Assembly: GCF_001238295.1 (NCBI RefSeq)
Contig: NZ_LGXZ01000003.1
Coordinates: 1 to 64,000 of the forward strand
DNA length: 64,000 nucleotides
Direction of reading: 5' to 3'
From: Ruegeria sp. 6PALISEP08
Lineage (GTDB): Bacteria; Pseudomonadota; Alphaproteobacteria; Rhodobacterales; Rhodobacteraceae
Part shown: positions 43,048 through 51,716 of the stretch, piece after piece
Numbering within the stretch: the first letter of the stretch is position 1
How the letters are laid out: the number at the start of each line of letters is the position of its first letter
Notes under the pieces: model-generated
What the model saw: only the letters and a program-made list of their open reading frames with translations
Databases searched by the model: none
Told to the model about the DNA's origin: nothing
Made by a program: the position numbers and the translations under genes

Positions 43048-46005
43048 TTGATCTTGCTGGCCGTGACAGCGACGTTGTTCCCGCTGCTTTATCTGACACT
43101 GGAACTGCCAAAACGCATCATCAACGACGCAATTGGCGCGCCGAACCCGGACGTGATCGTCTTGGGTTATACGATGACACAGACGAACTTTTTGCTGATC
43201 CTGTGCTTTGCCTTTTTGGCGGCCGTGCTGGGGCATGGCCTGATGAAAATGCGCATCAACACAATGAAAGGTGTGTTGAGCGAACGGATGCTGCGGCGCT
43301 TTCGCTATCAATTGATCAGCCGTGCCCTGCGCTTTCCCCAACCTTATTTTGAGCGGGTTAGTCAGGGTGAGATGGTGTCGATGATCACCGCTGAAAGCGA
43401 ACCGATGGGCGGGTTGATGGGCGATGCGATCAGCCAGCCGGTATTGCAGGCGGGTCAGATGATCACGATCCTGACTTTTCTCTTTTTGCAAAGTATATGG
43501 TTCGGCTTGGCCGCGGTGGCGCTGATCCCGTTGCAGGCTTGGTTGATTCCCAAACTGCAACGCCAAATCAACCTGTTGAATAAAAAGCGTATTCAGGAAG
43601 TGCGGATTCTTGCCGCCCAAATCGGTGAGAACGCTGCGGGTGCGGCAACCCTGCGTACAAATGGTGGCTGGCGTTATCGCCGCGCGATGATCTCGGATCA
43701 GTTGGGGCGGTTGTTCGGCATCCGGTTTGAAATCTACCAGAAGAAGTTCTTTATGAAATTCATAAACAACTTCATCTCTCAGCTGACCCCGTTCATGTTC
43801 TATCTGGTGGGTGGACTGCTGGTGCTGCAAGGTTCAGTGTCGCTGGGGGCGTTGGTCGCGGCGCTTGCCGCCTACAAGGATCTAAGCTCGCCATGGAAAG
43901 AGCTTCTGACCTATTACAACCAGACGCAGGACATGTCCTTGCGCTGGGACGTGGTGATCGACCGTTTTGGGCCCTCAGGGATGCAGGACGAAGCATTGTT
44001 TGAGGGCGAGCCTGAAGCACGTCCACATCTGCACGGTGATATTGTTCTGGATCATGTGTCGGTCCGGGACATGGACGGCAATCAAGTGCTGGACGATCTG
44101 AACCTCAGCTTTCCGGGAGGCAAGACGATTGGCATTTCCGCCCCTAGCGAAGAAGATCGCCGTGCAATCGCCGAACTTCTAACGCGTGAAATCTTGCCCA
44201 GTGGCGGCAAGGTTCGGATCGGGGATGTGAACCTGGCCGAGCTGCATCAGGGTGTCGTGGCAGCACGCATCGGCTATGCCACGTCCCGACCCGTAATGTT
44301 TCAAGGCACGTTGGGTGACAATGTGATGATGCCGATGCGGTTCCGGCCACTGGAAGACAGTACGGATGACCCCGGATTTCCTGAAACCTTGCGGGCAGGA
44401 AACAGTTCCGATCCGTTTAATGTGGAATGGCTTGATCCATCTCTGGCCGGATTTCAGGATGCAGTGGCGCTACGGGATTGGTGGTTGCAACTGGTTGACG
44501 GGATGGGCTCGGGTGTGGCCCTGTTCCAGCGCGGAGCCGAACAAAGATTTAACGCGGCCGAGCATTGTGAGCTGGCACAAAAACTGGTCGAACTGCGACC
44601 GCTTGCACGCAAGGCCGTTCAGGACGCGGGTCTTGAACAACAGGCGTTGATTTTCGACCGCAATCTGTACAACCCGGCCCTGCCTGTGGCTGAGAACCTG
44701 CTGTTTGCCACGCCCCGTGTGCCAGTGACACACGCTTTGCTGGTAGAACAGAAAGTCTTTCTGGGCCAATTGCGAGAATTGGGGCTGGATGAAACGCTGA
44801 TCGCTTTGACCCGCGACGTGATCGAAATGTTGCGTCAGATCTTTGGTCTCGATGGGACGGATCATCCGTTGTTCCGTAAGCTCGGGTTGGATGCGAAGAC
44901 CTATGAAGCTGCCGTTGATTTGGTGGAACAGACCCGCAAAGAAGGTTCGGCGGGGCTTGATGATGAACAGTTGGCCAACATGCTGGCGGTGCCCTTTGTG
45001 ATCTCGGCTGAACAGATCGGGCCAGCGTTCACCGATGAGCTGAAGAACCGCATTCTCGAACTGCGGCACAGCCATTCCGAGAAGCTGATGCAGCGTCTGA
45101 AGGATGTTTTTGTTCCGTTGGACCCAGAAGTTTACGCCCCCGGTCTGACTGTCATGGAAAACGCGCTGTTCGGCAAAGTCAGCCAGATTGGCGGCGCCCG
45201 TTCCGATGAAGCTCGTAAGCTGATTGTCGATTTGCTGGCCGAAAACGGAGCGCGGCCATTGGTTGTTGAATTGATCTATGATGTACCGTTGGCCTTGGGC
45301 GGTCAGAATCTGCCAGCGGTGTTTGCAGAGCCGTTGGCCTTTACGCGAGCAGCGATCAAGAAGCCGGACATCCTGGTCCTGGAAAACGCCTTGGCCAGTT
45401 ACGACATGAAAACTCAGGTGGCCGTCTATAAGAAGCTGCGTGAGTTGCTGCCGGATACAACTGTCATCTACCTGAACGATCAGTTTGAAAACCCCGATGT
45501 GTTCGACATGTTCGTTGAAATCCGGCAAGGTCGTGTGGTCTCGGACGGAGGACCGGTAGACGTGGAGGAAGACAGCGCAGCATCGGCAGACCTGGCGCGG
45601 AAATTGCGTGCTCTGGAACAGACCCCCCTGTTTTCCGGTCTGGACCGACGGCAGCTGCGCCTGTTGGCGTTCGGTGCGCGTTGGTTCGAGGCCGAGCCTG
45701 GGCAGGTGGTGTTCCTGAAAGACGACCAACCAACCGATGGTGCCTATGTTGTGCTTGAGGGTGAGGCCGGTCTGTACCTGCCACAGGATCAAGGGCCGGA
45801 TCAATTGATCACCACAGTTGGGCCGGGCGCTTTGGTCGGAGAGCTGGGCCTGATCCGCAAGGAACCGCGCGCGTTGAGCATGGTGGCAGAAACTCAGTTG
45901 TCCTGCCTGCGGATTGGTGAAGAGGAATTCCTGGCCGTCGTCGAAAACGACGCTGCAACCGCATTCAAGCTGCTTCAGGTGATCGCGGGTTATGTTTCTA
46001 GTTAG
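43048..46005 (+). CDS. Degenerate ABC exporter-like protein with split nucleotide-binding domain and C-terminal cNMP-binding domain
   Basis: From the TTG at 43048 the product has 985 residues. Residues about 1-280 are an ABC exporter membrane domain. An ABC-like domain follows, but the Walker A loop is lost (GISAPSEEDRR from residue 362). The signature is reduced to LGGQNLPAVF (from 750), and the Walker B region reads DILVLENAL without the Asp-Glu pair. About 250 residues separate the two halves. They hold a second copy of the Q-loop-like block: DRNLYNPALPVAENLLF (about 536) resembles DPEVYAPGLTVMENALF (692). From about 856 a cyclic-nucleotide-binding domain follows, with VVLEGEAGLYL and GALVGELGLI. 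The protein probably cannot hydrolyse ATP in the usual way. The conserved reading frame extends upstream to at least 42997 without ATG, GTG or TTG. Confidence 0.8.
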   Translation: MILLAVTATLFPLLYLTLELPKRIINDAIGAPNPDVIVLGYTMTQTNFLLILCFAFLAAVLGHGLMKMRINTMKGVLSERMLRRFRYQLISRALRFPQPYFERVSQGEMVSMITAESEPMGGLMGDAISQPVLQAGQMITILTFLFLQSIWFGLAAVALIPLQAWLIPKLQRQINLLNKKRIQEVRILAAQIGENAAGAATLRTNGGWRYRRAMISDQLGRLFGIRFEIYQKKFFMKFINNFISQLTPFMFYLVGGLLVLQGSVSLGALVAALAAYKDLSSPWKELLTYYNQTQDMSLRWDVVIDRFGPSGMQDEALFEGEPEARPHLHGDIVLDHVSVRDMDGNQVLDDLNLSFPGGKTIGISAPSEEDRRAIAELLTREILPSGGKVRIGDVNLAELHQGVVAARIGYATSRPVMFQGTLGDNVMMPMRFRPLEDSTDDPGFPETLRAGNSSDPFNVEWLDPSLAGFQDAVALRDWWLQLVDGMGSGVALFQRGAEQRFNAAEHCELAQKLVELRPLARKAVQDAGLEQQALIFDRNLYNPALPVAENLLFATPRVPVTHALLVEQKVFLGQLRELGLDETLIALTRDVIEMLRQIFGLDGTDHPLFRKLGLDAKTYEAAVDLVEQTRKEGSAGLDDEQLANMLAVPFVISAEQIGPAFTDELKNRILELRHSHSEKLMQRLKDVFVPLDPEVYAPGLTVMENALFGKVSQIGGARSDEARKLIVDLLAENGARPLVVELIYDVPLALGGQNLPAVFAEPLAFTRAAIKKPDILVLENALASYDMKTQVAVYKKLRELLPDTTVIYLNDQFENPDVFDMFVEIRQGRVVSDGGPVDVEEDSAASADLARKLRALEQTPLFSGLDRRQLRLLAFGARWFEAEPGQVVFLKDDQPTDGAYVVLEGEAGLYLPQDQGPDQLITTVGPGALVGELGLIRKEPRALSMVAETQLSCLRIGEEEFLAVVENDAATAFKLLQVIAGYVSS

Positions 46006-46008
46006 GGG

Positions 46009-46350
46009 TCAACTGTCCTCTGCGCAAAACAGATCGTACAACAAGCTGATCAGTTGTTCAGTGTTCCCATCACGCAGGGAATAGTAGATCGTCTTGCCGT
46101 CTCTACGGGTCGAGACCAGCCCCTCTTCGCGCAGGCGGGCCAGCATCTGGCTGACAGCGGCTTGCCGCAACGCAAGCAGGTCCTCAAGCTGACCCACGGA
46201 TTTCTCACCGTCCCCAAGGTGGCACAAGATCATCAGCCGCCCTTCATGGGCCAACGTCTTGAGGAACGCAGCCGCGCGGGCGGCATTGTCTCTCATGTCC
46301 GGCAGAGTGTTTGTACTGCGCGCCTGAGGATCGGTTTCTTTAAGTGCCAC
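46009..46350 (-). CDS. ArsR-family regulator of the SqrR/BigR type
   Basis: The 113-residue repressor has a winged helix with VGQLEDLLALRQAAVSQMLARLREEGLV and a beta hairpin RRDGKTIYYSL. Two cysteines, Cys43 (MILCHL) and Cys109 (LFCAED), are 66 residues apart. That is the same spacing as the redox-active pair in Rhodobacter SqrR and BigR, which sense persulfides by forming a tetrasulfide bridge. No metal-binding ArsR motif of the CxC type is seen. No sulfide oxidase gene lies next to it, so its targets are unknown. It is convergent with the ABC gene, 3 bp from its stop. Confidence 0.85.
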   Translation of the reverse strand: MALKETDPQARSTNTLPDMRDNAARAAAFLKTLAHEGRLMILCHLGDGEKSVGQLEDLLALRQAAVSQMLARLREEGLVSTRRDGKTIYYSLRDGNTEQLISLLYDLFCAEDS

Positions 46351-46368
46351 GTTTCGATCATTGTTCCG

Positions 46369-46387
46369 AATATTATTGGATCAATAT
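46369..46387. promoter_or_regulatory. Candidate operator of the ArsR-type regulator
   Basis: Upstream of the regulator's start, ATATT (46370-46374) and AATAT (46383-46387) flank a smaller perfect repeat ATTG-GAT-CAAT (46375-46385). ArsR repressors commonly bind AT-rich repeats of this size. Autoregulation is inferred. Confidence 0.35.
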
Positions 46388-46408
46388 GCCTCAAACACGC
46401 AGGTGTTG

Positions 46409-47641
46409 TCACCCCTCGGTTGCCGGGGCACCACCTTGAAAAGCGTTGCCGTTGACGTAATCACAGGGGTTTTCCTGCATTTGCAAGTGTAAGTCGCGGC
46501 CATCATAGGGATGCGCGCGGGCCAGGGCTTCGTCGACATCAATACCAAGGCCCGGCGCTGTTGGTGCGGTCACGAACCCGTCCTCAACCCGAATGGTCCC
46601 TTTGATCAATTGGTCGTGGAACGGTGTTTCGATGGATTCCAGCAACAGCAGATTAGGGATCGATGCGGCCAGATGGATATTGGCGGCCCATTCCACCGGC
46701 CCTGCATACAGATGCGGAGCCATCTGAGCGTTGAAGACTTCGGCCATGGCTGCGACTTTCTTCATCTCCCATATCCCGCCCGCGCGCCCTAACGCCGGCT
46801 GCAGGATTTCCGCAGCTCCGGCTCGTAGAACAGCACCGAATTCGGCCTTGGTCGTCATCCGCTCTCCGGTGGCGACGGGGATGCGGACATTGCGGGCAAC
46901 GCGGGCCATATCTTCGATCATGTCTGGCGGCGTGGGTTCTTCGAACCAGAGCGGCTGAAACGGTTCCAAAGCTTGCCCCAGCCTGATGGCCCCGGCGGTG
47001 TTGAATTGACCATGCGTGCCGAACAGCAGATCGGCCTTGTCGCCAACGGCTTCGCGGATCGCCTTGCAGAAGGCAACGGACATAGAAATGTCGCTCATCG
47101 CGGGCATGTGGCCGCCCCGGAGCGTGTACGGGCCTGCCGGGTCGAATTTCACGGCGGTATAGCCGCGGCGGACCATTTCAGCAGCCGTTTCGCCCGCCTG
47201 TTCGGGAGAAGTCCAGAAATCGGTCAGGTTATGCTGGGGCAGGGGGTAAAGATAAGTATAGGCCCGGATCCGATCGTTCATCTTTCCACCCAGCAAAGCA
47301 TAGACCGGGCGGTCACGATCCTTGCCCAGAATATCCCAACAGGCGATCTCCAACCCTGAAAACGCGCCCATCACTGTCAGGTCCGGTCGCTGGGTGAACC
47401 CGCTGGAATAGGCGCGACGGAACATGAGCTCGATGTTTTCTGGGTTTTCGCCCTGCATATGCCGTTCGAACACGTCTTGAATGACATGGCGCATCGCCTC
47501 TGGCCCAACGGACGAAGCATAGCATTCGCCCCAACCGGTGATGCCAGTATCTGTCGTCAGTTTGACCAGTATCCAGTACCGCCCACCCCAGCCCGGTGCA
47601 GGCGGGGCGGTGACGATAATGTCGAGATCTTTCAGTTTCAT
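46409..47641 (-). CDS. Mandelate racemase/muconate lactonizing enzyme family protein, probable sugar-acid dehydratase
   Basis: The 410-residue enolase-superfamily enzyme has an N-terminal capping domain (GWGECYASSVGPEAM) and a barrel. In the barrel are VKFDPAGP with the K-x-D type catalytic pair, FGTHGQFNTAGAI, WFEEPTPPDM, VATGERMTTKAEFG and APHLYAGP with the C-terminal histidine. The pattern is that of acid-sugar dehydratases such as the galactonate or mannonate group. The exact sugar acid cannot be read from sequence. An alcohol dehydrogenase gene lies directly upstream in the same direction, 24 bp away. Confidence 0.85.
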   Translation of the reverse strand: MKLKDLDIIVTAPPAPGWGGRYWILVKLTTDTGITGWGECYASSVGPEAMRHVIQDVFERHMQGENPENIELMFRRAYSSGFTQRPDLTVMGAFSGLEIACWDILGKDRDRPVYALLGGKMNDRIRAYTYLYPLPQHNLTDFWTSPEQAGETAAEMVRRGYTAVKFDPAGPYTLRGGHMPAMSDISMSVAFCKAIREAVGDKADLLFGTHGQFNTAGAIRLGQALEPFQPLWFEEPTPPDMIEDMARVARNVRIPVATGERMTTKAEFGAVLRAGAAEILQPALGRAGGIWEMKKVAAMAEVFNAQMAPHLYAGPVEWAANIHLAASIPNLLLLESIETPFHDQLIKGTIRVEDGFVTAPTAPGLGIDVDEALARAHPYDGRDLHLQMQENPCDYVNGNAFQGGAPATEG

Positions 47642-47665
47642 ACTAACTTCTCCCGTTTGATCAGC

Positions 47666-48760
47666 TTAGGTCCTGTCGAACAGGATTACATTTCGCTTGG
47701 CCGATCCGGTTTTTGTGTCGGCGATGGCCTCGTTGATCTGATCAAGGGACCAGCGCCCCGAGATCAGCTCATCCAGCTTCAGGCGCCCCTGTTCATACAG
47801 GTCCACCATCCAAGGAATATCGCGCTGGATCACCACGTCGCCCATCTTCGACCCAACAACGCCCTGACCAAGGGCCGCCAGAACAACGGGTTCATAACTG
47901 GCCATGTCACCGGAATGCGGCATCCCGATCATGATCGCCTTGCCGCCACGTCCGAGATAGCGCGGCGCCTGATCATAGGCAGGAATCGCGCCGACAGTGA
48001 TCAGAACCACATCTGCGCCGCGTCCACCCAACGCCTTGTAAGCGGCCTTCCACGGTTGGTCCAAACTGGCCAATACGCCGTGGGTCGCGCCGAACTCTTT
48101 GGCGATCTCAAGCTTTTCCTCGGTCATGTCCACGGCCACGATCCGCCGCGCGCCAGCGATACGCGCGCCCTGAATGGCGTTCAGGCCAACGCCGCCGGCA
48201 CCAATGACCACGACATCCTGGCCGGGGCGCAAGCCTGCCGCGTTCACAGCAGCCCCAACCCCGGTGATCACACCGCAGGACAACAAGCTGGCAAGGTCCT
48301 TGGGTAGGGTTTCCGGGATTTTGACAATCTGGCGGTGGCTCACCACAACTTTTTCAGCAAATGCGCCGCATGCCATGGCCTGTTCGAGCGGGTCGCCATC
48401 ACCGGTTTTCAACGGGCCTTCGACGGTATCGTATGGTGTTTCGCAGATTGTTGGTTTTCCGCCCGCGCAACTGGGGCATGTTCCACAAGCACGGATCAAA
48501 GTGACAACCACGGGATCGCCGACTTTGAAATCTCCTGCGGCCTCTCCGACCGCGCTGATCACACCTGCGGCTTCGTGGCCGTAGACGGCGGGCAGGAACC
48601 CACCCCAGGCCCCTTCGGCAAATGATATATCCGAATGGCAGATGGCCACGGCGTCCAGCGTTACCTCGATCTCGCCCGCGCTGGGGGCAGCGAGCTGAAT
48701 TTCTTCGATCACCAAAGGTTCGCCAAAGGCCCGACAGACTGCGGCTTTGATTATTTGCAT
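47666..48760 (-). CDS. Zinc-dependent alcohol dehydrogenase
   Basis: The 364-residue enzyme starts at 48760 after GAGGG; two further ATGs upstream are not conserved. Catalytic zinc ligands lie in AICHSD and GHEAAG, and the structural zinc site is complete (CGTCPSCAGGKPTIC, CxxCxxCx7C). The NAD-binding loop is VVIGAGGVGLNAIQGARIAG, followed by an Asp in VAVDMTEEKL, which indicates NAD preference. It is of the class III/AdhC-like type that handles alcohols and aldehyde adducts. The neighbouring dehydratase suggests use in catabolism. Confidence 0.88.
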   Translation of the reverse strand: MQIIKAAVCRAFGEPLVIEEIQLAAPSAGEIEVTLDAVAICHSDISFAEGAWGGFLPAVYGHEAAGVISAVGEAAGDFKVGDPVVVTLIRACGTCPSCAGGKPTICETPYDTVEGPLKTGDGDPLEQAMACGAFAEKVVVSHRQIVKIPETLPKDLASLLSCGVITGVGAAVNAAGLRPGQDVVVIGAGGVGLNAIQGARIAGARRIVAVDMTEEKLEIAKEFGATHGVLASLDQPWKAAYKALGGRGADVVLITVGAIPAYDQAPRYLGRGGKAIMIGMPHSGDMASYEPVVLAALGQGVVGSKMGDVVIQRDIPWMVDLYEQGRLKLDELISGRWSLDQINEAIADTKTGSAKRNVILFDRT

Positions 48761-48842
48761 GTTTTCCCTCATTCTCGTTGGGTTCACGGTGGCGCGGGAA
48801 ACAGCAGCTCGCAAGGCAGAAATCGCCATTTTTATGTCGTTG

Positions 48843-50042
48843 TTACGCCACGACAGGCCGGGACCTGCGAAACAACAAGAACCCTGCCAGCATCAGTACA
48901 AGTGCCAGCAGGAAGGGTGCGCCGGGTAGATAGAGCGGGGTGTCGGGCCGGATAAACTGCGCGAAAACCGAGGTCATCAGCAATGGTGAGATCACCATCG
49001 ACAGCGCGTGCAATGCGGTTAGAACGCCCTGCAATTCACCTTGCTGCGAATCTGGTGTGGCCTTGGACATCATGGCCTGAAGGGCGGGTGTGATGACCGC
49101 TCCGATGGCCGTTATTGGAATGAGAAGCAGCGCGATGAGGCCGTTGGTGAGAAAGGCCAGAAAGGCGAAGCTTATGATCTCAAAACCCATCCCGAAGATG
49201 ATCGTGCCCCGCTCGCCCAGAAACCGGATGGCGGGCCGGATCAATCCGCCTTGCACAATTGCCATGCCGATACCGTAGACACCCAGGGAAAGGCCAATCA
49301 TCTGCGGGGACCATCCGAACCGCTCGGTCGTGAAATAGGACCAGATCGCAGGGTAGACGTAGATGGACACCGAATACAGGAAATAGACCCAGAGCAGTGG
49401 TCGGATACCGGGCAAAGCGGCAATGGCGCGCAGCGAATTGAGAGGGTTTGCGCGTTGCAGGCTGAAGGCGCGTCGGGTCTTGTCGGTTACGGTCTCGGGC
49501 ATCACGAAGCAGCCGATGCAGAAGGTCAGCGCCGCCAAACCGGCAGCGGCCCAAAACGGTGCACGCGTGCCATATTCACTGAGCAATCCACCGATGACAG
49601 GCCCAAGGACGAAGCCTATACCAAAGGCAGCACCCAGGAGGCCAAAGTTCGCGGCCTTGTCCTTGGGGTCGGACACATCTGCCATAAACGCCGCAGCGGT
49701 GGCATGGGTGGCAGCGGTTATACCACCTACGATCCGACCAATCAGCAACAGCCAAATGCTGCCTGCAACAGCCATGACGACATAATCCAGTGCCATGACA
49801 AACAGGGACACCAGCAGAACGGTCCTTCGTCCGTACGCGTCTGACAGGTTTCCAAGAATGGGTCCGAAGATAAACTGCATCGCGGCGAAGGCTGTGCTCA
49901 GCACGCCCCCCCAGATCGCTGCATTGGCAAGCGTGCTGCCCTGAACCTCGACAATCAGTTCCGGCATGATCGGCATCACCAGACCGATGCCCATGGCGTC
50001 GATCATGACGATGCTGAGAATGAAGAAAAACGGCAGACGCAT
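48843..50042 (-). CDS. MFS drug-efflux transporter, TetA-like
   Basis: The 399-residue protein has twelve predicted membrane helices. It has the DHA1 motifs: GIGLVMPIMPELI in TM1, GNLSDAYGRRTVLL in the loop after TM2 and ITAATHATAAAFMADVSD after TM4. The motif C-like segment GLLGAAFGIGFVLGPVIGG identifies a proton antiporter that exports small molecules. It resembles tetracycline-type exporters, but the substrate is not known. The start at 50042 (ATG) is chosen over a TTG four codons upstream. Confidence 0.88.
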   Translation of the reverse strand: MRLPFFFILSIVMIDAMGIGLVMPIMPELIVEVQGSTLANAAIWGGVLSTAFAAMQFIFGPILGNLSDAYGRRTVLLVSLFVMALDYVVMAVAGSIWLLLIGRIVGGITAATHATAAAFMADVSDPKDKAANFGLLGAAFGIGFVLGPVIGGLLSEYGTRAPFWAAAGLAALTFCIGCFVMPETVTDKTRRAFSLQRANPLNSLRAIAALPGIRPLLWVYFLYSVSIYVYPAIWSYFTTERFGWSPQMIGLSLGVYGIGMAIVQGGLIRPAIRFLGERGTIIFGMGFEIISFAFLAFLTNGLIALLLIPITAIGAVITPALQAMMSKATPDSQQGELQGVLTALHALSMVISPLLMTSVFAQFIRPDTPLYLPGAPFLLALVLMLAGFLLFRRSRPVVA

Positions 50043-50138
50043 GGGACCCGACAAGTGAACTGTTCAGCGCACCCTAGGCAGACTTGCCGTTTGAGGAAAG
50101 AGAGAGTTCAGCGCCGATCAAAATGCCGTCGCGATAGG

Positions 50139-50855
50139 TTAGGGCAGTCTGTCCGCCAGTTCGGACAGCATTTTCGCAAGCTCGCGTGGGTGCGAGAAGA
50201 ACGGGGAATGCGAACTGTTGATCGTGCGGCGCAGATCTTCGGGGATGGGGTCGCTCATCTCGGCCTGGTATTCCGTTGGGATTGTGCGGTCGTCGATGGT
50301 GCGAAGGTAGGCTTTGGGCACACTGTCGAAATTTGCACCCGTTGGAAGGGGCGTTTCCTGTGGGCGAATGGCCTGAGGGCACAGGCGCGCATAGGCATAA
50401 GGCAGGATGCCGTCAGGGCAATCATGGTAGAATAGCTGGGGGATAGCCTCGGCGGAAACGGTGTATGACATCCCATCCGGGGATTTTTCAACGGCGTGGG
50501 CGATGGTCTGTCTCGGGCCAAGCCTGCGCATCTCGGCCATGGCCAGGCCGTTTTTGGGCACATAGGCGCACAGATAGATCAGCGCGCGCATCGCGTTGGG
50601 TTGCGCCTCGGCGGCGGCGCTGATCGGATAGCCGCCCCAGGAATGGCCAACAATGATTGTATCCGCCGTGCTGGCGTGCAGCACAGCGTCGCGGCAGCTG
50701 TCCAGCGTGACCTCGGCCACTGGTGTTGGGTCTGCCCCATGGCTGGGCATGTCGATGGCTTTGACGGAATGACCAAAAGCCTCAAGCGCGGGGGTCAGGT
50801 CGCGCCAGCACCATGCACCGTGGCATGAGCCGTGGACCAACAGGAAAGACGCCAT
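50139..50855 (-). CDS. Alpha/beta hydrolase, hydroxynitrile-lyase/methylesterase-like
   Basis: This 238-residue protein has LLVHGSCHGAWCW at residues 5-17, the oxyanion loop of the plant-type hydroxynitrile lyase and methylesterase branch. The nucleophile is Ser72 in GHSWGG, and the acid and histidine lie at the C-terminus (SSHSPFFSHP). It is not a classical lipase. Its substrate is not apparent. It lies in a row of minus-strand catabolic genes, 12 bp from the next hydrolase. Confidence 0.82.
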   Translation of the reverse strand: MASFLLVHGSCHGAWCWRDLTPALEAFGHSVKAIDMPSHGADPTPVAEVTLDSCRDAVLHASTADTIIVGHSWGGYPISAAAEAQPNAMRALIYLCAYVPKNGLAMAEMRRLGPRQTIAHAVEKSPDGMSYTVSAEAIPQLFYHDCPDGILPYAYARLCPQAIRPQETPLPTGANFDSVPKAYLRTIDDRTIPTEYQAEMSDPIPEDLRRTINSSHSPFFSHPRELAKMLSELADRLP

Positions 50856-50867
50856 TGCCGTTCTCCT

Positions 50868-51656
50868 TCAGATATGTCCGATTTCGGTCAGAAAACCAGT
50901 CAGGATTTCTGCGTATTCCTCTGGTTTTTCAACGCAGGGCAAATGTCCGGCCCGGCGGATCAACTTGTACCTGGACCCAGGGATCAGATCGACGGTTTCC
51001 CGCACCAGATCGGGGGGTGTCGATCCGTCTTCGCTGCCCGCAATACCCAAGGTCGGCAGGCGCAACCCGCTTGTTGGGGTATAGAAATCTGTGCCTGCAA
51101 TGGCCGAGCAGCAGCCCAGATATCCCTCAGCCGGCTGGCCCACCATCATGTCGCGCCAAGGCAGGTGGTATTGCGCGGTGCGAAAATCACGTGAAAACCA
51201 ACGTTCCATCGTTGCATCGGCCAGTGCTTCGATCCCGCCTTTGCGCACGGCCTCGATCCGATCCTGCCAGGCCGAAGGAGTGGCGATTTTGGCGGCTGTG
51301 TTCGAAAGGACCAATCCACGGATCTGGTCCATGCGCTTGATGGCAAGCCCTTGTGCAATCATCCCACCAATGGACAGACCCACAAAAACACAGTCGCGGA
51401 CCTGTAGGTGATCCAGCAATGCCTCAGTATCGCGTATCAATGCGCCCATCGAGTAAGGCGCGGGCGGCACCGAGGATTTCCCGTGACCGCGTTTGTCGTA
51501 CCGGATCACACGCAGCCCTGCTGGCAGATGTGGCAGTACCGCGTCCCACAAATGCAGGTTGGTTCCCAGGGAATTGGCGAACACCAAAGGTGCCCCGTCT
51601 GTCGGGCCGTCGATGCGGTAGTTTAATTGCACGTCGCCAAGATCAGCGATTTTCAT
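50868..51656 (-). CDS. pcaD: 3-oxoadipate enol-lactonase-like hydrolase
   Basis: The 262-residue alpha/beta hydrolase has VIRYDKRGHGKS, the nucleophile Ser95 in VGLSIGGM, and the histidine in GHLPCVEKP. The layout LVFANSLGTNLHLWDAVLPH is characteristic of PcaD, which hydrolyses 3-oxoadipate enol-lactone in the protocatechuate branch of beta-ketoadipate degradation. The other pca genes are not in the window, so an isolated or alternative role is possible. An upstream ATG (51677) would add seven residues. Confidence 0.75.
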   Translation of the reverse strand: MKIADLGDVQLNYRIDGPTDGAPLVFANSLGTNLHLWDAVLPHLPAGLRVIRYDKRGHGKSSVPPAPYSMGALIRDTEALLDHLQVRDCVFVGLSIGGMIAQGLAIKRMDQIRGLVLSNTAAKIATPSAWQDRIEAVRKGGIEALADATMERWFSRDFRTAQYHLPWRDMMVGQPAEGYLGCCSAIAGTDFYTPTSGLRLPTLGIAGSEDGSTPPDLVRETVDLIPGSRYKLIRRAGHLPCVEKPEEYAEILTGFLTEIGHI

Positions 51657-51716
51657 GACTGGCTTCCTTGTCGCCATGGCCTTAGGGGTGCAACATGCAC
51701 ATGTTATGCATCCCTG

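Noticed and set aside
44470..45804. 444-codon minus-strand frame opposite the ABC/cNMP protein
   Set aside because: Antisense shadow in GC-rich DNA; the plus-strand frame has clear membrane and cNMP-binding domains.
46409..47641. Naming the enolase-superfamily enzyme as a specific dehydratase (galactonate, mannonate or other)
   Set aside because: The catalytic pattern fits several acid-sugar dehydratases; sequence reading alone does not decide the substrate.
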